Of a stretch of DNA of 64,000 nt, positions 33,201 through 44,420 are shown piece after piece (the first letter of the stretch is position 1; each line of letters starts with the position of its first letter). The DNA is taken from assembly GCA_026225945.1 (NCBI GenBank), contig JAMJFZ010003624.1, positions 9,645,001 through 9,709,000 on the forward strand, given 5' to 3'. The notes below the pieces were generated by a model. The model did not search any database, had not been told where the DNA came from, and saw only the letters and a list, made by a program, of their open reading frames with translations. The DNA is from Cricetomys ansorgei. Its lineage: Eukaryota > Chordata > Mammalia > Rodentia > Nesomyidae. Made by a program: the position numbers and the translations under genes.

Positions 33201-33702
33201 CTACTCTCCTTTTTAAAATACTAGTTTGTAAAGAAACCTATTTGATTTTTTATAAATTGTCCCTACCCTTGTTTAAAAAATATTGAAAACGCTTCCCAAT
33301 AATTCCAGAGAAACACCGTTTTGGAAACAAATAAATTGTCATTTTATACTTCTACCCAGAAGCCCTGGAGATCAAGTGACCTTGAACCCAAACTTGTGGA
33401 CAGATTTTTGGCTCACGGCTGCCCAGTAATTAGGACCGTGTTTGTCTGTACTCAGCTCTTTGTACAGTGCTTGGAATTTAGAATTTTCTCATAAACAGTT
33501 TTGTTTTGGTTTAAAGATCCCTCGAGAGATAGAGCTGGAAACCCATGATGCCCATCTGAGGGATTTGGGGCTTCGGTCTGGGGAATCAGCAGTTTTCGGT
33601 TAACTTGGACAACTTCTTGGTTTTAGAAAGTTTCTTCTTCTAGAGGCCAGGGATGTAGACACTGGGCACAGTGCTCAGGGTCCTGGCTGTGATCCTTGCA
33701 CC
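33201..33702. other. No recognised feature
   Basis: Unique-looking, AT-rich in its first half. Confidence 0.5.
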
Positions 33703-33812
33703 GTGTAAGTGGGCTGTGGTGATACATGCCTAGAATCCTAGCACTCAGAGGCGGAGAAGGGAAGATCAGAAGTTCAGGGTCATCCTGTGCTACATGCTGA
33801 GTTTAAGGCCAC
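33703..33812 (+). mobile_element. B4/B1-type SINE
   Basis: 'gggctgtggtgatacatgcc', 'tagcactcagaggcgg', 'cagaagttcagggtcatcct' and 'gtgctacatgctgagtttaa' match the B1-like half of B4-type SINEs. Confidence 0.75.
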
Positions 33813-34274
33813 ACTGGACAGTTGAGGGGTGGGGGGTGTGGCAGGGCACATGGAAGCACAGGAAGGAAAGGGGCGGGGATAGCTAGAACATGCTGGCAAC
33901 ATCTGCTAGCTGTGCTGGCCTCCGCGTTGTGTGAGAGGGAACTCTATGCTTCTGCTTCATCATGGTGTTTCCGATACCGAGCCTGTGCCTATAACTTAGA
34001 ATCTACTTCAGAGCCATCTACTGCTCGAATGACTAAATTGCCTTTGAAGTGAGTCTGAATCTTCCCGAAGAGTGTGGAGATTACAGCACGTCGAGGGGAG
34101 CGAGGATCTCCTCAAGCTCTCCCTTGCGATGTGATAATGGCTGGCTCTTGACCCATCTGAACTTCTAAGAAATTCATCAGAGCCCCAGAAGACATCATAC
34201 AGGTCTGGAGACATCTCTTTGGACCCCCTAGACACATTTTGAGAGGACAAACCAGAATTGATTCATTTTCCAGG
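33813..34274. other. No recognised feature
   Basis: A G-rich start (33825-33880) is followed by unique-looking sequence. Confidence 0.5.
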
Positions 34275-34445
34275 GTGAAGAGAGGGACCAGCCACCCTCC
34301 TGGAGAACAAAGGACATTTGAATGATGGCTGGTATCCTTTTTAGTCCATCCCCGCAGGAGGAGAGGAAGAAGCCACCTTCTCGGAGAACATTCTCTCAAG
34401 GGACATTTGCTGGATGCCTGACGTCCTCTTCGGTCCATCCCCAAA
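34275..34445. repeat. Diverged tandem duplication of about 85 bp
   Basis: Two adjacent segments share 'agccaccctcctggagaaca' / 'agccaccttctcggagaaca', then GGGACATTTG-like, GATGGCTG/GATGCCTG and 'gtccatcccc' at the same spacing. The segments are about 34275-34352 and 34356-34442. The host element is unknown. Confidence 0.7.
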
Positions 34446-34779
34446 GCAGCAGACGTTCAAAGCAAAGGTTCCAACAGTATGACCAGCAGCCAATTTTATG
34501 GTTGATAAACATGTTTCGACCTTGAGCTCCCAGATAATGTGTTTCTATGGGTCAGCCGGGCAGCCTCTGGAGGGCTGACCTTAGAAACATGGCTGCCACC
34601 ACCACCTGACACATGAGGCTGCTGGGCCTCTGGTGGTCACACAGCTCAGCAAGACTTGTGGCTCACACAGCTTCTGCCCTTGCTCCCCGTGACCATTCCC
34701 AAATACAAACAAGAAAATTAAACATTTACCTTGATGAGAAAGTAGCCCCCTGCTGACATTTCCTGACGCCCTCGCCAGC

Positions 34780-35230
34780 GTGACTTAGTTATAGTTTTTA
34801 GTAGCTGTTTCTACATTTTTAATTATTGTGTAGAGTTAAAATACGTAATAATGGATAACTGTGCAATACATTAAATACTTACGGGTATGTTGTGCCTTCT
34901 GTTATAATATAAAATCCATCTATTCTGGTTGATGGATTTTAACCTCACACAGAATACTTTAAACTCCATTTGGACTTGTGCCTACAATCACCTTAGCAGA
35001 GTCTCTTAAGTAACTGCGCACAGCCTAATTAGTATGCATTATCAATTAACAAACTTAATAGCCGGCAGATTGATTAGATCCTCTGTTGCAGGGGCAGAGC
35101 TGAAGCGAAACAGAATGAAAAATCATTGCACGCATACACTGCAGCTTTGTTATTTCCCCGGACCCCTCCTCCTCCTTCCCACAGCCTTAATTAATGCACG
35201 CATATGGTTCTGCAGGTCTGCAGATCTGGT
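34780..35230. promoter_or_regulatory. Candidate homeodomain-rich regulatory block
   Basis: Repeat-free sequence with many homeodomain and POU words: CCTAATTAGTATGCATTATC and CAATTAAC around 35023-35048, TTAATTATTG near 34818, and TTAATTAATGCACGC near 35185. It is the densest such cluster in the window. Function is inferred from motifs; conservation is untested. Confidence 0.4.
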
Positions 35231-36378
35231 AAAGGGAGCCTTTCCTAAGTCTTTCATCAAGCTCACCCTTAAACAGGGGAGAGGGGGGGCTGAGACTCCC
35301 TCTTTCTTCGGGGGCTTCTGTACAGATCGCTTTTGCCCCTCTTCCTGCCCTTTGCACAGCACTGAATTTTAAAGGGCGGCTTCTCCCAACATGGTGGAAA
35401 TGGGAGCAGATTACAGAGCTGAGCACGGAGCCAGGAAGGGAGCACTTCTGACCGTGGAGGAGCGCTTGGGAGCCACACTGGTGGGGCGCTGACATCCATG
35501 AAGTACTTCTGGCAGTTATTTCCAGACAGAATGGTACAAATGGACTGTCCTGTTACATCTCGTCTATTTTTGATGGACTGGAAACAATATGAATAAATAA
35601 AGGGAAAACCCACATTTCCTGAGAGCAGGGATCAGGCGAAAAGGAGTTGCCAACTGTGCTCTTCATAAAACGCTGGCGTTGTAAGGATTTTACACCTTCC
35701 ATAAACAGCCAACACAAAACTCTAAAATGTTCTGAAGACATTTTCAGCACTGTAAATTGGCACCTTGTAGTGCTGCTTGGGGTTTTATTTATTTTTTCTG
35801 TTTTAAATAGAATAATGGGTCACGTCAGCTCTTCCTGGTCTAGGGTCTTTTTGCTTCTATGTGAGAAGAGCCATAATTGTGTACAGAGGAGGCTATGAGG
35901 GGCTTTTACGTCCACTTTCGAGGGTGTTCACATGTTGGCTGCTCAGGGGGGTAAACTCCAGAACCTGGGTCTTACCTACTTTTTCCGGTCTTTGGAAAGG
36001 TCAGGCTTGCCTCTCTGCCCCCACCCCTGCTGCTCTTCCATGAATCTTGGTACCCCAACCATATTGGTCTGTCTCCTCCTGGTTGCAGGACAGAGAGCTC
36101 AGTCAGGCCTCCCCTCGCTCTCCTCTGCCCAACCATGTCCTGACGTAGCCCTCTGTGGCTTTCTTTCTCTTCCCATAGAGGTCTCAGCTCCATTGTTTCC
36201 TGCTAAGGGAAGCTTTCCCCGACCACAGAGAAAATTGAGGTCTGCCCCCTGACCCAAGGGTACCCTTAGTCTGCATTGCTCTCACACTGACATCATGGCT
36301 TTCCCACTGTCCCGTGTTAGCTTTCCCACTTGCTCCGTTATTTAATATCTCCACCACTTTTAAGAACGACAACTTGGA
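35231..36378. other. No recognised feature
   Basis: Unique-looking sequence. Several overlapping open frames of 60-115 codons on both strands show no recognisable domain and no consistent splice structure. Confidence 0.45.
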
Positions 36379-36510
36379 GCCTGCAAAGATGACTCAGCCA
36401 GAAAGAGTATACGCCGCTCTTGCGGAGTTGAATTTCGTTTCTAATACCCACGTCAGGCAGCTTACAGTGGTCGGTGAGTCCAGCTCCATGGAGGCTTTAA
36501 GAATTAAAAG
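36379..36510 (+). mobile_element. B2-clan SINE, diverged
   Basis: 'cctgcaaagatgactcagcc', 'gccgctcttgcggagttgaa' and 'taatacccacgtcaggcagc' follow the B2/B3 order. A second partial head ('agggttggaaagatacctca') follows at 36511. Confidence 0.65.
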
Positions 36511-36559
36511 AGGGTTGGAAAGATACCTCAGCGGTGACAGATCTGGAAAGTCAGCTGAC

Positions 36560-37350
36560 CCGTGAGTAGAGAGAGAAAAGATGGCAGAACGAAACAGGGA
36601 GCGCAGCAGAGGCTCTGTGGCAACGTATGTGGAGTGCCTCGGCACTGCCAGCCTGCCTCGCGCGGTCTGGAGGTGCAGCATGCACGGCAGGGCAAGTCAT
36701 TGCCAAGGGGAACCAGTCCTCAGGTAGCCGGGAGGGAGGTTAGGGCCACAGAAGGGCCCGCCTTGCCCTGTAGCTGCCCTGCCCACCAGGCTGGTTCTCC
36801 CACTCTGCGCTGGGCGCCCTGGGGATGTCTGAGATCAGGGCTTCCTCCGGAAATCACCGGGATTTCTGTGAGCCTTGATGCTGCCTTGGAACCATGTTGT
36901 TGTCCCTGATCGGTGCAGCCAGAAGCTCGTTGATATTCCTGATCCTTGTTGCTGCTGGGAACCTTGTTGATGTCCGTGATCCTTGCTCCAGCTGGAAACC
37001 TTATCGATGTCTGAGATTCAAGTTCCCTCCGGAATACATGTCGATGTTCGTGACTCGTACGGATGCCAGAGACAGTGTGGATGTCCGTGATCTGTGCTGC
37101 CTACTGCCATCGAAAAACTTGCTCCCGCCACGCAGACTGGACTTGTTTGGTTGTTTTGTTTATTTTCCCTCTTGTTTGTTTGTTTTTACTTGTGTTTTGT
37201 TTGGTTTCTGGGAGTGTTTTTGTTGTTTTGTTTTGTTTTTTTGAGGGCGCAGGGGTGGACCTGGAAGGAATGGGAAGAGGGTGTTATGGAGATATTTATT
37301 TGAAGTTCTCAAGTAATTAATAAAAATATTCTGTTAAAAAATTTTTTTTA
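36560..37350 (+). mobile_element. Rodent L1 3' UTR, 5'-truncated
   Basis: It ends in a typical rodent L1 terminus: 'gacctggaaggaatgggaag', 'agggtgttatggagatattt' and 'aattaataaaaatattctgt', followed by A-rich sequence. A T/G-rich segment (37140-37235) precedes it, and a tandem array of about 36-37-bp units lies upstream (36813-37107). No ORF2 is present. The 63475-62698 element has the same layout. The 5' limit is uncertain. Confidence 0.75.
36813..37107. repeat. Degenerate 36-37-bp tandem array within L1 3' UTR
   Basis: About seven units recur with GGAAnC...GTTGATGTCCGTGATC...GCTGC-like content. Unit starts are near 36849, 36888, 36921, 36958, 36994, 37031 and 37068. The open frames through it (36894-37244) are repeat-derived. 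Confidence 0.75.
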
Positions 37351-37351
37351 A

Positions 37352-37450
37352 AAAGGAAGATGGGGAACTGGGAGGAATGGAGAGAGGGTAAGAGGGGTGT
37401 TGATCTGTATTATACAAAAGAAGAAAAATACATTTTAAAAAAATAAAGAG
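37352..37450 (+). mobile_element. Second short L1 3' tail
   Basis: 'gaagatggggaactgggagg' and 'aatggagagagggtaagagg' followed by A-rich sequence resemble another L1 3' terminus directly behind the first. It may be a tandem tail duplication or a separate truncated insertion. Confidence 0.5.
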
Positions 37451-37463
37451 GAAGGAAAACTTT

Positions 37464-37535
37464 GGGCTGGAAGACACTTGCTTAATCTATACAAGATTCT
37501 GAATTTAATTCCTGGCACATCCCAAAACGGGATGA
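37464..37535 (+). mobile_element. ID/B2-type SINE fragment
   Basis: 'aagacacttgcttaatctat' and 'ctgaatttaattcctggcac' match the A-to-B-box span of tRNA-derived rodent SINEs. It lies next to the A-rich L1 tail. Confidence 0.5.
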
Positions 37536-39519
37536 AGAAAACAGCATACAATTGATGGTGTCATGGTAGGCCACCTGAAACGGAGGGGCTGCGTGGGGAT
37601 CGCATGTCAACAAAGCCGAATAAAACGTGCCTGTAAGTGTGGTTGGAAATGAGTGGCCCAGGGTGTGAAGACCAGGAATGCAAAGTCACAGGGCATTTCA
37701 TGAAAGAGAAGCTTGTCACCAGTGTCCAGTTCAGTCAGAGGTGGAGACGGGGCCTGAAAATGTGTCCTAATCTCCATGATTATGTAAAGACTAGTGGCCT
37801 CGTGGAAGCCATCTTTGTTCGGATTCCTAGGAACAAATGTAGATAAGGAATACAAGTGTTTCTTTGAAGACGCCAGGAACATATTAGCAGGGTAGCACAG
37901 GGACAAAACAGAGAGATGGCGCAGGGGCTGAGAAGACAGCTGATGGGGGAACATCATCAATCCAGCTTTCAGGCAGAACTGCATCCCTCAGGGGTCCGTG
38001 AGGAGCACCTTAGAGTTGTCCTGTCTGACCTGGGAGCTGGAGTATTCATTCAGACACTGACTCTGCAGAGGGAGGCCTGATGCGGGCATACAAACACCCT
38101 AAGGCTCCTGGAGCTGAGCCGCAGGGGCGGTCTTTCGTGTGTACGGTAGGAGAGAGGGAAAGCACTGAGAATAAGAGCTGCCTAAAGGGAGCCGCTAGAA
38201 AGTATTGGAAGGAGGGGGCACTGAGAAAGGAGATGATAAATGATGCAGGATACAGGTGCAGGCCCAGGAGCCTCACCTGGCTGGGAAAGCCAGGCGCTAG
38301 GGAGGATGGGAAAGAGGGGGGGGTGGCTAGAGGAGAGGAGTAGTTGGGAATCTGGGGGTCTTTTGCTGAGGGGGCGGAACAGAGGCTTAGGGAGACTGAG
38401 GAGGGCCTCACTCAGTTGGAGCGAGGTTACAAGCTGACACAGTGTTCAGTCCCTTCTTGACCCCGTTACTGATCTGCCTAGCTCCTTCCGAGCCCTCGTG
38501 TTTGCCTTTCATGGGACCCATGATCTGTACCCAACATCAGCCTGCTCCAGAGAACACTAAGAATGTGGCCTCTTGAGACGAGGTAGGAGAGCTACCCTAA
38601 ATCTCTTGTTTTGTACATTAGCTGTTTTATGCTCCCATCTCTATGGTTCAGTCCTCTCTGGGGTGGGGCTGGTGGAGTGCAGAGAGAAAAGTGGCCCACA
38701 GAAAATGGAGAAGCAGGGAGAGAAAGGCCTACCCTGTCCTGAGTACTTCTGTGTTCCTGGCCACAGACCTTGTTATACAGACTCTTATAATAGTCTTCAG
38801 CAGGGCTAGGCCTCTTCATCTCTTAGGCTGCCGCAAACACATTTCAGCAGCCCTGAACTGATGGGGTCCCCTTGGGGTGGCTAGGTTGTCCCTTAACTGT
38901 CCTCCGCGATCAGACGCCTCTGGACTTCCTCCGGGGTCTGCTCTTCTGTCAGGGCCGGTCCTGGCCCACCTCACCCTGCTCCTGCCCCTGCTCTCCCCTG
39001 TATTCCATGTCCTTTCAAGCCAGTATCTGACCCAACCAGTGCCCTCTCAGTGCCCAGGCAGCTTGAATGCTCCTGTTGATGCCACTGATGGGCTCCAGGA
39101 TTTTGGAACCCACGGACTATTTATATTTCAAGATACTTAACGTGTGACATGGCGATTCGTCCACTTGATAAAAGCGTCAGAAGTCACCATGTGTGATCAC
39201 TTATCAACCCCACATGAGGTGTTCAGCGGCCACGAGGCACAGTCACGATACCAGGCCTGAACTGCGATGTTCAGAAAGAAGAAGCTTGGAATATGTTTCC
39301 AAGAAAGTGCAGTGGGCAGATGCATGATTTTTTTTTGTCTTCTTTCTTCTAATTGTGCAGCGGAGGTGCCAAAGTTTTACCAAAGTTCAGTGTCAGAAAG
39401 AATAACAAGTGTCACGCACTGAAACGTAGTACATATATTAAAATTCACAAAGTGTACAAAGAAAACGGGGTGACTTAATTTTGGAAGCTGTTTGGCAAAT
39501 ACTCAGTGTTCTGGAAATT

Positions 39520-39520
<1 letters not shown>
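37536..39520. other. Mostly unique sequence
   Basis: About 2 kb without an exon or repeat that I can support. Frames at 38046-38411 (minus) and 38573-38809 (plus) have no recognisable domain. Confidence 0.45.

Positions 39521-39522
<2 letters not shown>

Positions 39523-39550
<28 letters not shown>
39523..39550. repeat. Poly-A run of 28
   Basis: Uninterrupted A run. No SINE or retrocopy body was recognised immediately upstream. Confidence 0.97.
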
Positions 39551-39559
39551 GAATTGAAC

Positions 39560-40050
39560 AAACATTTCCCTGGCTTTTTCTCCCCCACTAATACTTTGAG
39601 GTAGCCAATCAGTTGTCAAGGCAAAGTTCTTCGTGGGAGAAGAGTAGTTAATGAGGACATGCAGAGAGGCAGAAATATAACACTATTTTGCAAGCTCTTA
39701 ATAAGATAATAGATGTAAAAGCCTTCTCTAATGGCTGCTACAGCCATTAGGTTGGGGGCTGATGGGAGACTTCCTAAGATGGGCCCAGACGGAACCTGAA
39801 GCTACTGATTAGCTGTGAAATCACAGAAAGGGTGGCGGCCAGGCCCCTGAGCCCTCCTAATGTGTGGCCACATGAAGTACACATGCTATTATGCTCATGG
39901 AAATCGTCTTGCCAAAAGATGGAGCCAACATCTGATTAAGGCTGTTGGTCGCACAGGGAACAAAAGAATGTGTTCAGGAACATCCAGAATATTCTATAGA
40001 AACTCATTAGGAAAACAATGTCTTCAATGAAAAACTAGCAAGAAAATCGA
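39560..40050. promoter_or_regulatory. Candidate regulatory block with TAATGG/CCATTA palindrome
   Basis: Repeat-free sequence containing the perfect inverted repeat CTAATGGCTG-CTA-CAGCCATTAG (39728-39750), plus GATTAGCTG and TGATTAAGG homeodomain-type words. Two head-to-head TAATGG cores suit a homeodomain dimer. Function is inferred. Confidence 0.35.
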
Positions 40051-41024
40051 AGTTAAGCAGACCTACTGACTTAAGAGCATTTCACAACAGCCAGAGGTGG
40101 CGCTTGGATTCGCTCGGAGTCTGACTAGGATGAACCGACTGAGAAAGCAGGTTATGACGTGTCCACACTGACTCTAAATGTAGGTGACATTTAAGAACGG
40201 CTACTATTTTGTAGATGTGGTAATGAAATTGCGGAAAAGTCAAGGAAAAGGGTCCTTATCTTCAGAGGAGCACTCTATAAAGAACTGACGGACAAGGTGT
40301 CCTATGGCTGTGCTTGGTTTTAAAATGACCCAGCAGAGGAGAGTCTGTGAGTACTGTGAGCTCAGGAGGTCTCAGGCTGCGAGAGGACCAGATGGAGGTG
40401 TTTCTTGTGCTGCTCTCTCTGGCTTCATATATGTCTGGCATTTTCCAGACTGAAACAAAACCCTAGCTTTCCAAATGTTTTCAGCATCGTGCTTTCCTGC
40501 CAGAACACCCGTGCTACAATCATAATCGGGAGGAATAAAACAAGCCAAACAGACAGAGCGCTCCCCTTGAGCTGCTCCTGGACGTTAAGCTCGTGATAAT
40601 GTACTTCTAATGTGCCCCTCAGCTAAGAGGCCCTGCAACTGCCTTCATGTGCTCCTTGTTTATGTAACAGCACATACGAAAGACATGGATAACGGACTTT
40701 TAAAAGTAGGAGTAAATAAATAAACAGAGCCAGTTCATTTTCTAGCCACTGTGTAAAAATAAAGGGAAGTAAGGCACGTTGAACGTAGGCCTGATGTTGG
40801 CCAAGGAAACGGGTTGTAACAACAGTTGCCCTTACTGAGCTCAGCGCTAGTCGCCGTGCCAAATCAAAGACTAAGCAAGAGCCCTCCCTGAGCCAGGAGG
40901 GCATCGGATAGGCCCGCTTCCACCTCTATGGCCTCCACCTATCTTGTTCCTCTAGCTCCACAATTGTCGCTGCTCAGGGGTTCTCAACACGCACGGCAAC
41001 GCGGGAAACATAGGCATCAATTCA
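40051..41024. other. No recognised feature
   Basis: Unique-looking sequence; no exon or repeat family was recognised. Confidence 0.5.
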
Positions 41025-41195
41025 CTTTAATTCTACTGCAAGCCCAAGGGCAGGGGTTATCACTCCTACTGTACAGCTGAAGAAGCTGATGCGGAGAACT
41101 AACTTGCCCGGATGGCTGAGGCGGCCATGGAGGAGGGTTTCAAACTGACCTCAAAGCCTGCCTTAACTCACCGCTCTGCCTGTAGAGCCCAAATC
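41025..41195 (+). mobile_element. MIR SINE (ancient)
   Basis: 'actgtacagctgaagaagct', 'aactaacttgcccggatggc', 'agggtttcaaactgacctc' and 'ccgctctgcctg' follow MIR core order with heavy divergence. Confidence 0.7.
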
Positions 41196-41399
41196 GTCTT
41201 CATGATGTTCCTCTGTCCCCTAGAAAGTCCTTCCCCCTCCTTTTAGGAAACCAATGCCACTGTGTCATTCGAGTTCCCTGAGGGTATGAATGGTGCCTGG
41301 TTAGCAAATGTAAACCAGGCATCTAATTGGCAGACAGGCCCTAAACCTCTGACAGTGGCTCGAACACAGCACGTACTTCCGAAGTTACTTCTGGACTAC

Positions 41400-42060
41400 A
41401 CCACGATTACTGAACTCTGAAACAGACTACTGGGTATAGTCAGCATTTTAATACACATCTAATTATAGTCGATATTTTAATGATAGCGAATTATCCAACT
41501 TCTGTAATTTTTAGCATAGAAGACAGTAAGACACGGTTTAGTACTTGAGAAACCGTTATAAAAGCCTTAAGAATTTCCTTAAGGATTTGACTCTTGATGC
41601 AAAATAACGTGGTATTTTGGAGGCCCAGCTCGGAGAAAAGACCAGAAGCCCTAACTCACATTTCTTTCTTTGACTTGGCAATCCCCCTCCAGACTCTAAC
41701 GTGATGAAGAGTCATTTGTAACCTGTTTTGATACTGCTAATATATATTCATTCAACACGGAAAACAAAAATATATTACTGTTGACTATTGAATGCAAATG
41801 AACCAAACTGGAAAATGTTCACGCTCCCCACTCAGGGAAACTGGCGACTTTTAGTGTTATCTTTGGTTGTTTAATTTGCTTATTCTTGGCTCGGAAAATA
41901 TCTGTCTGAATTCACTTTCCTAACTTCCATGGCTAACCTCTTGTTCCCGTGTTTGACATTAACTCAGACAGCGCCGAAACAATTATCTTCTTCACTCCCT
42001 TCAGAATTGTCTATACTTTAATGAGTTTCCATTTAATCTTGTCTTTGTTAAACTATGCCC
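41400..42060. promoter_or_regulatory. Candidate AT-rich regulatory block with octamer
   Basis: Repeat-free, AT-rich sequence. It contains a perfect octamer ATGCAAAT (41792-41799), CTAATTATAG and CGAATTATCC homeodomain words, and two consecutive short inverted repeats (41533-41556 and 41565-41584). Function is inferred from motif density only. Confidence 0.35.
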
Positions 42061-42589
42061 CTGAATAGCTAAGACCCGTTCCCCCGGGGGGTTCCCGTGC
42101 CCCACCTGTACCGTCTCCATCGCTCCAACACCCTTTTCGGACAAGGTGGGTGGAACCGCACAGAGACCCATCCTGCCCTGGGCAGTCTTTGCCAGTGGCT
42201 GGGGAAATGCCCTGTTCCTAGCCAGCCCCTCCTGGGTACCCTTTAAATGGCAGCTCTTGCTGTTTTATTGACACATGAAATTAGGAAACGTTGGATTCCT
42301 TCCTCTTCCTCTCTTATCTATTTAAATATCTCGTTTCCACACACAGAAGGGGATTCTGGACCATTTTGGCATTATCATCGAAGCTTCTGAGGCATAACGC
42401 AGTGGACGTGGCTGCTTCTTCAGAATAGTAACTCGGAGAGCATCTTCCTTTTGAGCTTAATGAGGGCTTGCTTTGCAAAGACCCCACACGTTCCACTCCC
42501 CTGGCACCTCCTGCAGAGAATGAGGGAGCTGGTCAGAGAAGAGCCTGGGGTCCCAGGGAAATGCATTTTATAATCTCACATACCACCCC
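42061..42589. other. No recognised feature
   Basis: Unique-looking sequence with a C6-G6 run near 42080-42092. Confidence 0.5.
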
Positions 42590-42820
42590 TCTCTGGGTCA
42601 AACCAAGGGCCTTCTGCATGCTAAGCAAGTACTTTACCAACGAGCTCCACCCACACCCCCAGTATACTGTCCATTCTTTTTTATGTTTGTTTTCTTTGGT
42701 TGGTTTTGTGAAGCAGGATCTCACTAGCCACTAGTTCAGGCTAGTCTCAAACTCATGATCTTTCTGCCTTAACGTCTCAAGTGCTCATACAGTTGTGGAC
42801 CGCAGTGTTGAACTTTCCAG
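42590..42820 (-). mobile_element. ID plus B1-type SINE pair (B4-like), inverted
   Basis: An inverted ID segment ('aaccaagggccttctgcatg', 'gcaagtactttaccaacgag') is followed by an inverted B1-type segment ('aagcaggatctcactagcca', 'gctagtctcaaactcatgat'). They could be one B4-like composite or two independent insertions. Confidence 0.7.
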
Positions 42821-42835
42821 TCCACATCTTATGGT

Positions 42836-43398
42836 AAAAATAAATCAATTAATTAATTAATATAATTTATATAATATTGTATTATGTATTATTATACTAT
42901 AATATGTTATATACAATTATTTATTATATAATACATTGCATGTTATATATTACATAATATTTTATAATATATAATATAATATATACATGTATATAATATA
43001 CATATATAATGTGTATGTATATAATATACATTACAATATATACACATATGTCTATATGTGTGTATGATATATACATTTTATATATCATATGTTATTCTAT
43101 TATAGTATATTATTATATACAATCATTTATTGAATAACATGTAGTATATAATACACATATTACATATTATATAATATGTAATATTTTATTACATATTACA
43201 TATATTATATTACATAATTATGTATATTATATGTATATGTAATGTAATATATGTATGTGCATATATGTGTGTATATAATATATGCATATGTTATATATAT
43301 TATATATGTGTATATTACATGCATGTATGTATTATACATGTTTATATAATATACTATACAATATATTATATACAATGTATAATGCATATATTATATTT

Positions 43399-43432
<34 letters not shown>
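42836..43432. repeat. Long AT-rich (TA/TATATG) low-complexity tract ending in (GA)n
   Basis: About 600 bases are dominated by TAT/ATA with periodic TATGTGTA and TATACATG words, ending in (TA)n then (GA)8 at 43416-43432. Self-complementary TA-rich DNA of this length can form cruciforms. Open frames rich in Tyr/Ile are artefacts. Confidence 0.95.
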
Positions 43433-43850
43433 ATTAGTTGGCTAGATTTAGTTTAGAGGATCCCAATTTTGTTGGCAACTTGCAAAGTATCCCAGTCAGG
43501 AGTGGAATGTGTGCCTTCTTCCCTCTGTCAGGAGAAGTGTCACAGAGCTTCTTCACACCCTGCTTGTCCTGATCCTTGTCAGTCATGACATCTGCAAATG
43601 AACATAGTCTGTTGTCTTCTGCCTTCTTCGTTGCTGACTCAGTGAGCCCAAATGAGCTGAGAATCCAGAAGCAACTTAAATTCCCTTGGCAAAGTTTCCC
43701 TAAGAGAAACAAGCATGCCAGCTATGTCACTGCCAGTCCATTGAGAAGAAAAATCAATTATCTCTTTAAAAATATCTCTAGGAGTCAAAGAATGTAGAAT
43801 GTCAAATAGTCTTGCTTCTAATATCAGACGTGACATCTCTGTGTGTACTT

Positions 43851-43852
<2 letters not shown>

Positions 43853-43888
<36 letters not shown>

Positions 43889-43890
43889 CA
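43853..43890. repeat. (CA)n microsatellite
   Basis: A CA run with a single CG interruption at 43881-43882. Confidence 0.96.
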
Positions 43891-43984
43891 CTTGCCCTGA
43901 ACATCCCAGCTACTGGATTGAATGTTCATGGGTTCATGGGGCTTTGCTCTACCATGAGACAGGTACACCGGAAGGACCTCTTAA

Positions 43985-44420
43985 AGGAGCATGCAACTAC
44001 AACCCCAAACCAATGTGCAGAGGAGTTTGTGGGAGAGGAGAGGGACAGGGAAACCTTCCTCTAGAAGGTGATGCTTGAACTGAAATGGAAGAACTAAGTA
44101 GGAGTCATGGAGTCGGCTTGCAGGTGGGAACGGGCTGAGCATTCTAGGCACAGCTAACCATGTTTGCAAACAACGTGGGCCTTCGGGGTAAATGAAATAA
44201 TGCCCTCGTGGTTTGCATGCAGAGGATGAAGAAGATTGTAATAGCTGGAGGCAGACAGAGCCACACCATGCATGGACACAGTTGGGATTCCCTTTGTTCC
44301 CTTATGAACAATAAGGACCACTCAAGACCTGAGTCGGGAGAACATTTTGAAAGCAGCCTTGCGCTTTGAAACCTCCTCCCTGGCCGACGGATGGAGAAAT
44401 GGGCTAGAAGATGTGACAGA
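43985..44420 (+). mobile_element. Ancient mammalian interspersed repeat, second copy
   Basis: 'gatgcttgaactgaaatgga', 'gaactaagtaggagtcatgg', 'gagcattctaggcacagcta' and 'gaaagcagccttg' line up with the same old family as 7618-8590. The copy is diverged; the family name is uncertain. Confidence 0.55.
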
